64,000 nt of DNA. Source: Trichopria drosophilae. Its lineage: Eukaryota > Arthropoda > Insecta > Hymenoptera > Diapriidae. Positions 37,140 to 50,110 of this stretch are shown here, one piece after another. Where the stretch lies: NCBI GenBank assembly GCA_030407085.1, contig CM059582.1, positions 21,837,001 to 21,901,000 of the forward strand, written 5' to 3'. The position numbers and the translations under genes were made by a program. Under the pieces are notes generated by a model, which did not search any database, was not told the origin of the DNA, and saw nothing but the letters and a program-made list of their open reading frames with translations. Each line of letters starts with the position of its first letter. Position 1 is the first letter of the stretch.

Positions 37140-37382
37140 CAGTAGGGTCTCCCGTATTGCATACTGCAGATTTTTCAAAATGGCGACGGTCTCCCTTATT
37201 CTCTACTTCCCCTTTACCCCCACTCATAGTTGTCGACGGTTGACAACGGTTCGAGATTCGCTCAGTCGCGAAGGTTAGGTTAGGACGTAATGGAGGAGGG
37301 AAGCCGACCGAAGGGGAATATATGCAATAAGAGATCCTAAATCCAGAGAATAAGGGAGGATTCGATAAGGGAGACCGTACTG
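37140..37382. mobile_element. pogo-like MITE, family 4
   Basis: A 243-bp element bounded by TA at 37138-37139 and 37383-37384. Left end CAGTAGGGTCTCCCGTATTG; right end the inverse with changes. An internal near-copy of the end (AATAAGGGAGGATTCG then GATAAGGGAGACCG) gives a doubled right terminus. Related in style, not in sequence, to family 3. Confidence 0.82.
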
Positions 37383-38777
37383 TAATTACTTACTATGTAT
37401 AATGAAAAGGTGATGATAATATAGTAAATTCAGGTAATTATTAAAGGTAATCACAAAGTTACCAATTTGAAAAACTGTTTTTTAATATAAATGCGCATAA
37501 CAACCTCCTGAAAAAAGTAAATATATGTAATGTCGCACTTTACACACACTGTATCAAAAAAGGTTTTTGAAGTCGGTAACTTTATGATTACCTTTATAAC
37601 AAAATAAGTGAAATAAACGCACCAAATATTCCATGCCATTGAATAAGCATGACACATGGGAAAATTATTTCAAAAATACGAATTGACACTTTGAATCTCT
37701 CGGCTCTCTTCCAGTGTCGAATTAAATTCTACGATTGAATTGTAAATCGAATTGCAAATATGTCGATGAAAACACACTGTTAAGCCCTCACGCCTTGCAA
37801 ATGAATCCAAATTTATAACCAAATCGCAATCGTTGTCGAAAATGAAATCGTATTAATTATACGAATTTGATCCAAAGCCGGTTTATCATGAGCATGATAT
37901 CTTCCGATTCAGCGAAGCGATAAACACACAACAGCCAATACGTAACTTTTACAAGTTTAACGAGGTTTCCGCACCGAATGACAACGAATCAACTCGGGAA
38001 ATGCGGAGCTATGGAGGACGCGTTATTCTATACATGAATAAAAAAAATAGCAACCCCGTGGGATTTACAGCGCACGTCGAACGTTTTTGCACGGGAGTAA
38101 TGCAAAAATACTGCAGGTAAAAAACACGAGGAACGGAGGAAAAAGCCAGGCCAAAACGTCGACGTGGAATCCGCGACGCGGAACGATGGAAATTATACTG
38201 GTAGAATGGGGCCAACCTTGTTGTGCTTTTAACCAGCGAGCTTTTCCCGACTCCGCGGCTTTTGGCCGACGAAAGACCACGGCGACGGGTCAACGAGGGA
38301 TAATGAGAAAAAATTCAAATTTAAATTGACATTAGAATTTTAACGAGGACGCGTCCCGAATAAAATGCGATTTATATACCGAGGCAATAAAATTTTGAAC
38401 CGCTCTGGGGCAATGTTTTGTTACCGCAGAAAATTGCATCTAATTCTATAGGGAATCGGCTTCATGTATGTTTCCGATTGTAATGGTCTTGTAGTCGTCA
38501 ACCGATTACATGATACTGACAAATTTCCTTTTTTACATTTGCTGACTGGCTTCCGTTATAAATAGTAATTAAAATAATATATATGGAAATAAAAAAAAAA
38601 CAGGTAACAAAAGAAGAAGAATTTTATAATATTGTGTAACAAAGTATATTTTTCAAACTATTATTTTTGTTCTAAACCCTGAACATTTCTATTCAGGTCG
38701 AATTTTGCAGAAAAGCTTAATTGAAAGTGTCTAAATTTTTGGCTTTCAAAGCTTTGTGTTTTTTAAAGTTCAAATTA
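37383..38777. other. non-coding; GC-richer island at about 37860-38400
   Basis: The island has frames on both strands (71-94 codons) that are not recognisable. No exon is supported. Confidence 0.35.
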
Positions 38778-39031
38778 CAATAGAGTCCTGGTATATTTTC
38801 GTCTCGCTATATTTACATCCCAAGATATTGGCCCGCTTCCATCTCGTTGTATTTACATGACGCCGCTCTCTTTTCCCCCCACCTTGCGGGCTGGGGCCTC
38901 AGGAAGGACCTGCTGTGACGCCACGAACATAACGCGACTAAGGAGAGTGGGAGAACCGTCACTCCCCTTCTTTGGTAAATATAACTAAACGGGCGAGGAA
39001 CCGAGTGGGTAAATATACCGGGACCCTACTG
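38778..39031. mobile_element. pogo-like MITE, family 1 copy b
   Basis: A 254-bp element bounded by TA at 38776-38777 and 39032-39033. Left end CAATAGAGTCCTGGTATA; right end the inverse (TATACCGGGACCCTACTG). Interior shares AACGCGACTAAGGAGAGTGG and CCCCACCTTGCGGGCTGGG with copy c at 54787. Confidence 0.88.
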
Positions 39032-41521
39032 TATCTATATTCCAGCATATTGACATAAGAGGATATAAAATTATCGCAAAAGCAAAAAAAATCGCCTCGA
39101 TACGATATGGGCAACAAACTACTAATGACAATATAATTTTTCATAATGCACATACGAAAACTTTAGAGATAAAGCAGTGCACTGTCTCAAAGGTATTATA
39201 ATCTTAGTAAGGGATATACCCCAACGTATATCCAGAAGTTTAGGTATTTGGGTTTATTAACGTGATGAAATAGTTTGCTTAAACTGCGACAGTAAATGAC
39301 TGATTACCCGAACTCTTGAGCTCGCAGAAAGAAGGAGCTTGTGACTTAGCTGGTAAATGAAGCTTAATTGAAAGCCCTTGATCGAACTTGAGTGATTCAG
39401 TCCAAGGATCATCAAGCATTTCCGTTCAGTCGTAAGCTAAGGACACTCGTAACGTACCTATTCCCTATAGCGTATCGCATACGCGTACTTAAGGAGCTGA
39501 TTTGCATAGATCTTGAAGTCGGCTGCGAAGCTTGGCGTAAGCTCCCCTGCTGCCTTGCAAGCTCTTGGCCTTAATCTTCGTTAGAATTTCTAATTTGCAG
39601 GCTGAAAGTGTCAGAAATGCCGTAGGTCCTCCCGCGTTAAATATTTCCCAAGCGAAGCGCCGAGTTCATAATCCTGCCAAACGAATGGGGAGATTTTCTG
39701 CATATACCATTGTTTACTACTCGTGCGTGATAACGACTAGTACGTATCAGGAAAATTCGCATTCAACACGAGGGAAAAACGAGTTTCCGATATTCAAATG
39801 GAAATAATTTTGTAGGTCTACTTTTCTCTACCAGAAAGGATTTATGTAGGTATCATTTACATTTTAAACAATGGATTAATGATCCATTAGTGTTTATGCT
39901 GCAATTAAATTAAAATGAGAGAAACAAAGTTACATGTCCGTTTTAGCCTCATTAGTTGTACATCTTTAACCCATTATCGTCACTTCTTTAAAACGTGTTT
40001 ATAGACACAATGTAATTTATTTTTTTTTCAAATAATATCAAATACCGATAAATGATGATAGTGTTTGCAATTGTCAACGTTGGATACTTTGCGGTGTAAA
40101 TACTGTTGTTTTGTTTTTTAAAGATAATTTATAAAACTGTAATAAAGTTATTTATATTCAATTTTTTCAATGATTTGTCCCAATTTAATAAAAAAAAATT
40201 CTCAACTTAAAAAATGAATTTTTTTCCGAAAATTCTCATATATATTTAATGCTATTGATTATGGCCGTATATTGATTTTTCTTGACAAAGTCTATTAAAG
40301 ATAAATTAAAATAAAGTGTCAGAGTACCTATTTGATTGCAAATTTCCAAGGACTCCAAATATGGGTTCTATACGGAAGATCTGGACATTTTGCTAATCAT
40401 AATCATAAATTGAATGAATTCATGAAATTTATCTACATTTGCATTAAATTTGTTAAAATTGGGAAATTCTGATACTATGATATCACGAATGTATCAAAAT
40501 TTTAGAAAACGCTGTTATAGAGAAATAAATTACGTGCTAATTACTAATAAATTACATTTTCCTAAAATTACTAAACTTCCGGGCGATTTTCCATTAAATT
40601 ACTAAATTGTAATACAATATAGAACCAAGCATTGTTGAGCAAATTGTTCTCGCTGTTGTAGTTGGGCTTTTCGTCGCCAGGCGCGACTGCAGCATTCTTA
40701 TTCCTCCGCTTTTTCACTTCAGCACCCGTTGTAAAAGTAGATATCCTTTCACTTATAAGAGATTTTACGCAAGAGCTCTTGTTATACAGTCCGTTCCATA
40801 TTGATATTTTTTAGTATTACTTATTTTATTATTTTAACTAACTGCACTTTTTAAGAGTATTATAGAATTGAATTAACGAATATTCTCAAAATTTTGGTAA
40901 GTATTATATTATTCCTTCGCATATTTTTACACTTTTAGTGAAACATTAACGTCCCACATTAATAGGAGCACTTAAAGAAAATTGTTTTTTTTTTCTGAAA
41001 TAAATTTTTTTTCAGCGGAGGAGATAATGAGAACATCCGAGGTATGAAATGAATTTCATCTAGAAATTAGCAACTAATTATTTAGAATAAAACAATAAAT
41101 ATATTTATTTTACATACCTTCGACCATTCATGCATTCAGTGTTGTTTTTCTTTTGCAAAATTGTAGCAAGCCTGCGTGAGATGGGGTTTTAGTTAGGCCT
41201 TTTTACATTTGTTCAGAAATTAAATGCGGTCATTCTCTCGAAACTCATGGCATTTTACAGATGAGTTTTACTGAAAATGACTAAAACACTACTAATTCAT
41301 TAGTAACAACTACCAATTCATTAGTCAACTTTAACTAATTCGTTTTTTGTATTAAAATATACAATAGCTAAGTTGAAATTAGTAACATAACAACCGAATT
41401 AATCGCTTTTTACTCTTTATTAGTAAAAATCATTACTAATTTAATTAGTGATCCGTGTTGTCGTAGGAAGTGACATTAAGAAACATAACATGAATAAAAT
41501 ATCACCAATTAATACAGAATG
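39032..41521. other. non-coding stretch
   Basis: GC-richer at 39300-39800, AT-rich after that. A 3' splice-like TTTGCAG at 39600 precedes an unrecognised open frame ending at 39807; I do not call it an exon. Confidence 0.35.
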
Positions 41522-42300
41522 TATACATGGTGTTGAAGTTCGGAACGTTCGAGTCCAAAGAAAACATTTTTTTTTTTTTTGACGAATGAAATTTTATTTC
41601 AATTCTTGTCATAGACAAACCCAATTAACGCTAAAAAAATGTTTTTAACCCCCAGGGAATGGGTGGGGGGAGGGGTAAAAGGTGAAAAACACACATAACG
41701 CTTTATAAAAGTTGCAATTACAGTTAGGCCACAAGTTTTCATTACCACAATTAAAAACTATTCGTTAAAAAAAACGAGTGGCATAACTGTAATTGCAACT
41801 TTTATGAAACGTTATTTGTGATTTTCACAGTTTTTCGACATTTTTCTCCCTCCAACGGTGTCTTCCTGTCAGGCGAATTTTTTGAAAATGAGTCAGATTA
41901 TTCATTGCCATCATTGTTAACTATTCGATGAAAAAAACGAGTGGCTTAACTGTAATTGCTACTTTTAGGGGCACTTATGTGTGTTTTTGGACATTTTCCC
42001 CTGACAACGGTGCCTTCCTCTCGTCCGAATTTTTTGAAAATCGGTAAAATTATTCCTTGCCATCATTATTAACTATTCGATGAAAAAAACGAGTGGCCTA
42101 ACTGTAATTGCAACATTTATGAAGCGTTATGTGTATTTTGGGCCTTTTTCCCCTCCCCCCACCCGGCCCCTGGGGGTTATAAACATTTTTTAGCATTAAT
42201 TGGGTTTGTCTATCACAAAGATTGTAATAAAATTTCATTCGTAAAAAAAATTGTTTTTTCGTTGGATTCGAACGTTTCGAACTTTAATACCGTTCGTATA
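41522..42300. mobile_element. long-TIR foldback element bounded by TATA, with internal tandem repeats
   Basis: Arms of about 200 bp: CATGGTGTTGAAGTTCGGAA, AGACAAACCCAATTAACGCT and TAACCCCCAGG on the left (41526-41660) recur inverted at 42160-42296. Between the arms, a unit starting AAACGAGTGGC is repeated at 41773, 41937 and 42088 (152-164-bp period). TATA flanks both ends (41522-41525 and 42297-42300). No coding capacity. Confidence 0.75.
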
Positions 42301-43504
42301 TGGGCATTATTCTAGAACTTTTAAACTTTGAGGTTGAAGAAAATTGCATTTTTTTTTTAGGCACATTCATGAAATTAATTTTATTGGCTTTAGAATTGAT
42401 CAAATGATAGGAAAAACCTTGCGTGACTCATTTATACACAATGTATTTTTTTTTAATGTAATATGTTACGTTACTCGTAAAATTAGTTTTTAGTTTTGTA
42501 ACGTTTAATATGCATAAAAAATTCAGTTCTTTTTCTTATGGCCTAATTTTTAGAAGCTAGTATATAAAATTAAACATATAGTTAATAGTTATTCAAATTT
42601 AAAATAATGGATTAAATATGGCGGAGTATTTTTACAAAATTTCTTTGATTTTTATAAAATTTGATATGTTAGGGTTTTTGAGGCCACTGATTACAAATCC
42701 AAAGTCAGTTTTCATTAAAATTTGAAATCCAAATACATGATTTAACGTTAAGGATACCAAAAAATTATAACGATTTGTAAAGAATAATCATTTTATTATT
42801 GTCAAAAAGTGTGTTTTTTGTTGTATTAAAAAAAACACAAAAGTTATAAGTACTTTAATAACATAGGAGAAAAGATCACAATGATTCCAAAGTACTTAGA
42901 AGCTAAATTGTAGATGTGCCATTAAATAATTTGATTTTTCAAAGTGAGTTTCGCTTGGAAATTTAAAGTTTGACGTGGTCGCATTTTTCATGTTTAGGTG
43001 GCACACATTCGGGCAAAGGCTCAAATTACTTCTTATCATATAGGTAATGTACCCCTGTTGTGTGGTTTCTTAAAAACCAATGTGAAAAAAATTATCTAAG
43101 GTTGATTGCTAAATTGTCAACTATAAAAAAAAGTTATCTCGCAAGTTTGAAGGTATATGTAATTTTATTCCTCAGTGAGGCACATCATTAAGTTAAGGAT
43201 TTTTCATTTGTTTACATCCCCAAATACTTCCACAAAAAACCACGGACCATAAAAAAAAGGTTCGAAAAGTTTCAGTGTTAAAACTAAAAAAATGTAGTGA
43301 GTGTCGCGCACCAAAAACAGGCAAATTCACTACTTTTATTTACTCTCGTTGTTTTCTACATATCTGTAATTAGTAATAAACACTTATTACATGTAAAACG
43401 AACAAAAATTTGTTGATCTGTCGTGTTGCAAAGTTATATTTAAAATTTTTAAGGTATCATAATGAGCGACAACATAAAGTTTAAAAATTCTAGAACAATG
43501 CCCA
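42301..43504. mobile_element. TIR element TGGGCATT..AATGCCCA, TATA-flanked
   Basis: The left end TGGGCATTATTCTAGAAC, then TTTTAAACTTT, pairs with the inverse at 43479-43504 with two or three mismatches over about 30 bp. TATA stands at 42297-42300 and 43505-43508. It is 1204 bp, AT-rich and without a recognisable frame. The left TATA is shared with the preceding foldback element. Confidence 0.72.
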
Positions 43505-43522
43505 TATATCATAATTTCAAAA

Positions 43523-45335
43523 TTAACCCATTAACGCCCAAAGGACACTTTTTCTTCGGTCTATTTCAATCGAGTATTTTGTATCAAAATGGAAGTTAAG
43601 AAAAATTAAGAATCACATATCCTACTGTTTTCGAGGTCGCTCTTCAAGATTCCGAGGTCAAAATTGACTTTCGGCCATTAGGAATTCCAATATGGCGCCG
43701 AATTTGAAAAAAGCATAAAAAATTGGGAAATATTTATTCTTACCAATTTTTTTCGAGCTCTTAGAATATTGGGATTCTATTGAAACTCTGAATAAAGGTG
43801 AATAAAATACTTCAATTCTAAGGAAATATTTTACTTTTATACATTTAATCATTCGAACGGCCGGGGAACAAAGTTCCGAAAACCAACATACCGAAAGGCC
43901 AATATTTCGATTTATCATGGCTCCCGCGTGATTTTCTTCACTTTGCCTTTGAAAATTTGGCAAAAAGAAACCAAATTAAAATACCTTGGACTCACGCAAT
44001 ATCTAAATTTTAGCCTTTCGGGATTTTGATTTTCGGAACTTTGTTCCCCGGCCATTCGAACAACCTCAAAATGGCCGCAACAATGAACATTTTTTTGAAA
44101 ATTTCTGGACGTTCTAACTAAAAAACAACGATCTTTTTTAATACAATGGTAAGAATGAAAAGTTCTCAGAATTCATTTAGAAATATCACGGAATTTTTTT
44201 AGATTTTTGTAATAAATTTTTTTTTACATTTTTTCAAAATTGTAATTTATTTTCGAAAAATTCTGAAAAAAATTTAGTGTATTCTCTCATGAATTGTATT
44301 TTTTCCGAAAGTTGATAGTTTTTGAGAAAATGAATTTTAAATATTATAGCTTAGGACTTTTTTCTCGAAAACTGCCAACATTTGGAAAAAATGTTAAAGA
44401 AAAAAAAATTCTTAGAATTCATGAGATTATTTTTCGCGACTGGATATCAGCCAATCAGAGCGCGATATTCAAAGTGTTCTATGGTCATTTGTTTAAAATT
44501 ATACTGGATATTCCACAGCAGCTCCTGGAAATTGCATTCGAAAATTGCATACTCGCTAGTCATTTGTTAAAACTTCTAAATTCATATATTCGTCTCTCCT
44601 CTCTGCTCAGCTGTAACCTCAAATACCGGTCACGAAAAATAATCCGCGGAATACCCCTCGACCTTGAAAATTAATCGCAATATATCCCTCTAACTTTCCT
44701 GCGAACAAACAAATATGTTAAGTTTTGCAAAACTTGACATATTCACTTGTTTGCAACAAAGCTATCGGTAAATATTCCGATAATTTTGAAGGTCTCGGGA
44801 TATTACAATTTAGAATACAGTACATTTTTGTCGTAATTTTTCGTTAACAAATTACAATTTGAAAAAAAAATTTAAAAAAAATCCCCAAATATCATAAAAA
44901 AAATCTAAAAATATTCCGTGATATTTCTGGGTAAATTCTAAGAACTTTTCATTCTTATCATTTTTTAAATAAAGCTCGTAGTTTTGAGTTAGAACAACCA
45001 GAAAGTTTCCATTGTTGCGGCCATTTTGAGGTCGTTAGAATGATGAAGTGTATAAAAGTAAAATATTTCCTTAGAATTGAAGTATTTTATTCACCTTTAT
45101 TCAGAGTTTCAATAGAATCCCAATATTCTAAGGGCTCGAAAAAAATTGGTAAGAATAAATATTTCCCAATTTTTTTTGACTTTTTTCCAAATTCGACGCC
45201 ATATTGGAATTCCTAATGACCGAAACCCAATTTTGACCTCGGAATCATGAAGAGGAACTTCGAAAACAGTAGGATATGTATCTCTTAATTTTTATTAATT
45301 TAAGAAAAAGTGTCCTTTGGGCGTTAATGGGTTAA
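43523..45335. mobile_element. TTAA-flanked long-arm element (piggyBac-like)
   Basis: TTAA at 43523-43526 and 45332-45335. Termini CCCATTAACGCCCAAAGGAC and its exact inverse. The arms remain complementary for about 600 bp (for example TTCAATTCTAAGGAAATATT on the left, its inverse at 45070-45090), with a short AT-rich centre at about 44300-44700. A hAT-like MITE (43859-44053) has inserted into the left arm and is absent from the right arm. The 101- and 126-codon frames are arm or centre sequence without family resemblance. Confidence 0.85.
43859..44053. mobile_element. hAT-like MITE nested in the TTAA element
   Basis: A 195-bp element with perfect 24-bp terminal repeats beginning GGCCGGGGAACAAAGTTCCG and weaker pairing to about 48 bp. 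ATTCGAAC is duplicated exactly at 43851-43858 and 44054-44061 (8 bp). The corresponding place in the right arm of the host element (about 45035) is uninterrupted, which proves insertion. Confidence 0.92.
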
Positions 45336-46394
45336 GAATAGTTATAATAACTGAGAATTACAAAACTGTAACACAATTTTTTGATACATCAACGGAAGTA
45401 TTTGGTTCTCATTATTGAGGAAAATTACTACATAGTAACAAAAATTTGTAAAACCTTAACAGTAAAAATCTTTAGTTACATTATCAGAAAGTTCAAATAA
45501 AAATGCCTAACAGTGTACCTTTTTCCTGCATGTCGAATTAAAATTGCAGTGCAGTCAGACATTAAACGGGTTAAAAGATAATTCTCAAAAATACTGCGCA
45601 CAGATTTTCCGTCTAGACATTCAGTACACATTCTGCAATTTCGTATGTTCACCGTTCGCGTAATAGTGGTAATCATTTTAGAAACGTAAATTACCCAATA
45701 AACTTGTCATTTTCCGCGCAGGTTCAAACGTCGACTTAATTAGTATACCCACTCATGAACGTCTGACCTCGTTTCATATTTTCCCAGCGAATAAATTCGA
45801 AATTAATTCCCGACGCTGAAATTCATAACGCGCGACATCGCATTTAATTAAACATTTTCTGAAATTTCAATTGCCTCCACTCAAAGAAAGTCCGTGGCGC
45901 ATCTATTTGTATTGTTTATGCAAATGTTCATAACTCCCGTGTAACATATACCGCAGGCATTATACGCGTTCGCCATTAATATTGCATTTCGAGTCGACCC
46001 GCGGTACATTCGCGTCTCACATATAAAGTTCGTACATATCAATATTGATTCGACGACCGTGTGAATGGGTCCTCCTCTCCGTGCAAACAGACTGCAGCCC
46101 TGAGTCTCTTCTCTCTTCTATTCGATGCCGCTCGGAATCAAAAGCACCTCCCGGACTGAATTCCTTATATACGTACCCTGAATTTCTATATGTACCGGGT
46201 GGCCATCTCAACTAGAGCTTAATAAATGTTCTTTTTTTTTAAGACACGAATTGTTTTACATCAAATTCTAGACAAATCGTTCTAACCACAACGATATTAT
46301 AGCGTCTGTTCGAAGAAAAAAAATGGTGAAAATGTAATGAATATTTAGTTAAAACTGGGATAGGGAAAATCTCAGAAACTTTTACACCCAAGTG
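45336..46394. other. non-coding; GC-richer island at about 45720-46210
   Basis: CpG-containing island without recognised frame. No gene. Confidence 0.35.
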
Positions 46395-46482
46395 AAAAAA
46401 TTTATTACAAATTGTATAATGAAAATATATACAAAATGTATCAAGTTGGAACAAAATTGTATATAATGAGAAATTATTTACC

Positions 46483-47930
46483 TTAACCCTTTTCGTCCCA
46501 AAAGTCCGGAATTTGGACACAACTTTCAACGATGTAACTTTTGTTCCAAACAACGTTAACAAAAATTGAAATAAGTCAAAATCGATAGATTTGGACCTCT
46601 TCTTTCAAAAGCCGTGGTCAGAATCGGCCGGAAATTAGAGAGAAAAAAGTTATGATCATTTTTTCGAAAAAAATACTGATTTTCTTTCGGACGACGTTTT
46701 TTTCCCAGATTAATTGCGTTTTTTGACATTCTAACGAGCAGTGCTGATCATTGCAAAAAACGTTTATAATCGTTTTACGGGGGGGGCGGTCTTTTTGCTC
46801 AGACCGTTCTTCTCCCGTCGGATTTTTTTCAAAAAAAAACAAAATGGCGGCTTCCAAGATAGCGTCTCCAAGTTGTAATTTTACATTTTTCTCCCACATA
46901 TTATTGATTATTTGACCGCGTAACGGTTTCAAATTATTTCGGATGTACTGGGAATGGATGAAAAAGTTATTATTATCATTTGTTGTTTACTTTAGTCTCT
47001 GTCATGATTCATTCATAACCTCAAATTAGTCGTGTACGATGGTGATTTACTACCGGTAGTTTGTTTTGATTTTCACTTCAATTTGCCAGGTCGCAGGTTC
47101 AATCCACAATCTTATAGGCAAACATAACTTTTCAATATCTGCCTATATTTGATTTTAATCAAAAATACAAAAACAAAACACAAAAATAAAAAAACAAACT
47201 ATTTCCTCGTTGCCCTCCACGTGTTTTGAATACAAATAAAATGAAATGTAATAACATTAAATAAATAAAAATGAAGAAAAGTATTTTAAAAATTAAAAAA
47301 AAAAAAGTCGTACTGTACTAAATTTTTTAGAGTTATAACCCGATAAATTATAATAGGTCTCATAAGGGTATAATGGTCATTTTTAATTTTCACAAATAAG
47401 TAATGTTACGGGAAAACGTCGAAAATTGTGGGTGAAAATTAGACAAATAATCGGTTTAAAACCCATTGTGTCTATAATTAATTTGAGGTTATGAGGGTTA
47501 TGATAAATCATGATGAGACTATGTAGGTATTCACAAATGATAATAAATTACTTTTTCAGAAAATTCAACTTTTTTGAAAAAAAATCCGTCGGTGAGAAGA
47601 ATGTATGAGCAAAAAGATAATAACGCGATTTAGTTATGTTTTGCCAAACGATCAGCACTGCCCTTTTTTCAATGTCAAAAAAAACGCAATTATGAGAAAA
47701 AATGTCGGAAAAAAAAAAAACAGTATTTGTTTCGCGAAAAAACTGATCATAACTTTTTTCTCTGTAAATTTCCGGCTGTTTTCTGACCACGGCTTTTGAA
47801 AGAGTGGAGGTCCAAATTCTATCGATTTTGTTTTATTTCAATTTTTGTTCATGCTGTTTGGAACAAAAAGTTACATCGCTTGAAAGTGTGTGTCCAAATT
47901 TCTGGACTTTTGGGACGAAAAAGGCGTTAA
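46483..47930. mobile_element. TTAA-flanked foldback element A (piggyBac-like)
   Basis: TTAA at 46483-46486 and 47927-47930. Ends CCCTTTTCGTCCCAAAAGTC and the inverse. Subterminal arms of about 370 bp pair (AGTTACATCG, GGTCCAAATTCTATCGATTT, GCAGTGCTGATC, TCCGTCGG and their inverses). A tRNA B-box-like word, GGTTCAATCC, lies at 47096-47105. No transposase. Element B at 48373-49846 is the same element in opposite orientation. Confidence 0.82.
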
Positions 47931-48368
47931 TTTGTTTTTTTTTTTTCAACTTTTTGTTTAATTTTAGTTCAAACCATTCAAAAAATGCTAGGGATGGAAT
48001 CTTAAAATTTCAATGCGGAAATGGAAATATTATTAAAACAAGGAAAATTACAGTGGACCGATGCAAACTATCCTGGAAGATGATTTTCCAATTTCCCTGG
48101 GAAAAAAGTGTTACAAATGTGTTTTTCCTGTTAGCTTTTTAAAAGTTTTCTTGTGTGGCGTGTTTGGTACCTCCGTGTCGTCGTTCGCGTCGAAGAAATT
48201 TCAGGAAATTGGATATCATTCTTCAGGATGTTTGCATCGGTTCCACAGTAATTTTTCCTTGTTTTAATATTTCCATTTCCGCATTGAACATTTTAAGTCA
48301 TCCTAGCATTTTTTTGTATTGGTTTGAAACGTAAATTATACAAAAAGTGGATACATAAAAACAAATCT
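47931..48368. repeat. palindromic spacer (module U and its inverse)
   Basis: Module U (47931-48145) ends with GCGGAAATGGAAATATTA, AAAACAAGG and GGACCGATGCAAAC. Its inverse follows at about 48195-48368. The unpaired loop of about 90 bp contains GTGTCGTCGTTCGCGTCGAA. Another U copy, including the loop sequence inverted, follows element B at 49851-50110. Confidence 0.75.
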
Positions 48369-49850
48369 TTAATCCCTTTTCGTCCCAAAAGTCCTGAATT
48401 TGGGACACAACATCTTTCAAGATGTAACTTTTGTTCCAAAACAGCATTAACAAAAATTGAAAATAAGGACAAAATCGATAGATTTGGACCTCCTACTTTT
48501 CAATATGCTCAGTGGTCAGAATCAGCCGGAAGGTGAAATTACAGAGTGAAATAAAGTTTTAGGATCATTTTTTTCGAAAAAATAATACTGGTTTTTTTCT
48601 GACATTTTTCTCAATAATTGCGTTTTTTGACATTGAAAAGGGCAGTGCTGATCGTTTGCCCAAAAACATAACTAATCGCGTCTTTTTTGCTCAGACCATT
48701 CTTCTCCCGTCGGATTTTTTTTCAAAAATAAAAAGTTTGAATTTTCTGAAAAAAAGTTATTATTATCATTTGTGTTTACCTGAGTCTTCCCATCATGATT
48801 TATTCATAAACCTCATAACCTCAAATTAATTAGACAACTATGGGTTACATATACCGATTATTTGTCTAAATTTTCACACAATTTTCGACGTTTTCCGTAA
48901 CATTACTTATGTGTGAAATTAAAAATGACCTTATACCCTTTATTGACCTATTAATTATCGGGTTATTAACCTAAATTTAACTTTAGTATTCAGTTCGACT
49001 TTTTTTGTATTTATAAATACTTTTCTTCATGTTTATTTATTTTTAATGTTATTACTTTAATTTTTTTTGTATTCAAATAACACGTGGAGGCAACGAGGAA
49101 ATATTTTGTTTTTTATTTTTGTTGTTTTGTTTTGTATTTTTGTAAATCCAATTATAGCTGATATTGATAGTTATGTTGCACTATTTGATTGTGGATTGGA
49201 CCTGCGACCTGCATAAATTGGAGTGAAAATTCAGACAAAATATCCGGTTTAGTCAACCCATCGTACACGACTAATTTGAGTGGTTTAATGAATGAATCAT
49301 GACAGGACTAAGTATTAAAATCAAATTATAATAATTACCTGTTTCATCCCAGTTTTCCGTAATTTGAACCGTTTACGCGGTCAATATAATCAATTATTTG
49401 TGGTGAGAACGGAAAATGTAAAACTTACAACTTGGAAGACGCTATTCTTGAAGCTCGCCATTTTGTTTTTTGAAAAAAATCCGAAGGGAGAATGAGAAGA
49501 ACTCGGTTGGTCTGAGCAAATGAAAGGACGCGATTATTTAGTACGTTTATGCATATGTTCAGCACTGCTCTTTTAAATGTCAAAAAAAAACGCAATTATT
49601 GGGGAATAAAACGTCGAAAAAAATCAGTATTTTTTTTCGAAAAAAAAATTTGATCATAAACTTTTTTTCTCTGTAATTTCCGGCTGTTTCTGACCCCACG
49701 GCATTTGAAAGAGGATGGTCCAAATTCTATACGTTTTTGATCTTTTTTTCAATTTTTTTGTTTACTGCCTGTTTGGAACAAAAATGTTACATCGATTGAA
49801 ACGTTTGTGTGTGTCCAAATTCTGGAATTTTGGGACGAAAATGGGTTTAA
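48369..49850. mobile_element. TTAA-type foldback element B, inverted relative to A
   Basis: Ends TTAATCCCTTTTCGTCCC and AAAATGGGTTTAA. Unique landmarks of A occur in reverse order and orientation: CCGATTATTTGTC (inverse at 47440 in A), CACGTGGAGGCAACGAGGAAA, GGATTGGACCTGCGACCTGC and CGTTTACGCGGTCAA. Many single-base indels in homopolymers distinguish it from A. Confidence 0.82.
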
Positions 49851-50110
49851 TTTGTTTTTTTTTTCACTTTTTTTGTATTAATTTAGTTCAAACCATCTAA
49901 AAATTGCTAGGATGACTTAAAAATTTCAAATGCGGAAATGCGAATTATTTTTAAAACAAGGAAATTACAGTGGACCGATGCAAACATCCTGAAGATGATT
50001 TCCAATTTCCCTGAAATTTCTGCGACGCGACGACGACACGGAGATACAAACACGCACACAGAAAACTTTTAAAAAGCTAACAGGAAAAACAATTTGTAAC
50101 ACTTTTTTCG
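49851..50110. repeat. module U, third copy
   Basis: Same order as after element A: poly-T, TTCAAACCAT, TGCTAGGATG, GCGGAAATG, AAAACAAGG, GGACCGATGCAAACATCC. It then continues with the loop region in inverse orientation (ACGACGACACGGAGATAC, AAGCTAACAGGAAAAAC). Confidence 0.7.

Noticed and set aside
39601..39807. Exon after a TTTGCAG acceptor
   Set aside because: The frame ends in a stop with no convincing donor or family resemblance.
42301..43504. LTR retrotransposon
   Set aside because: Ends are inverted, not direct, and no gag/pol motif is present.
44294..44674. 126-codon frame in the centre of the TTAA element as a transposase
   Set aside because: No piggyBac motifs, AT-driven composition, too short.
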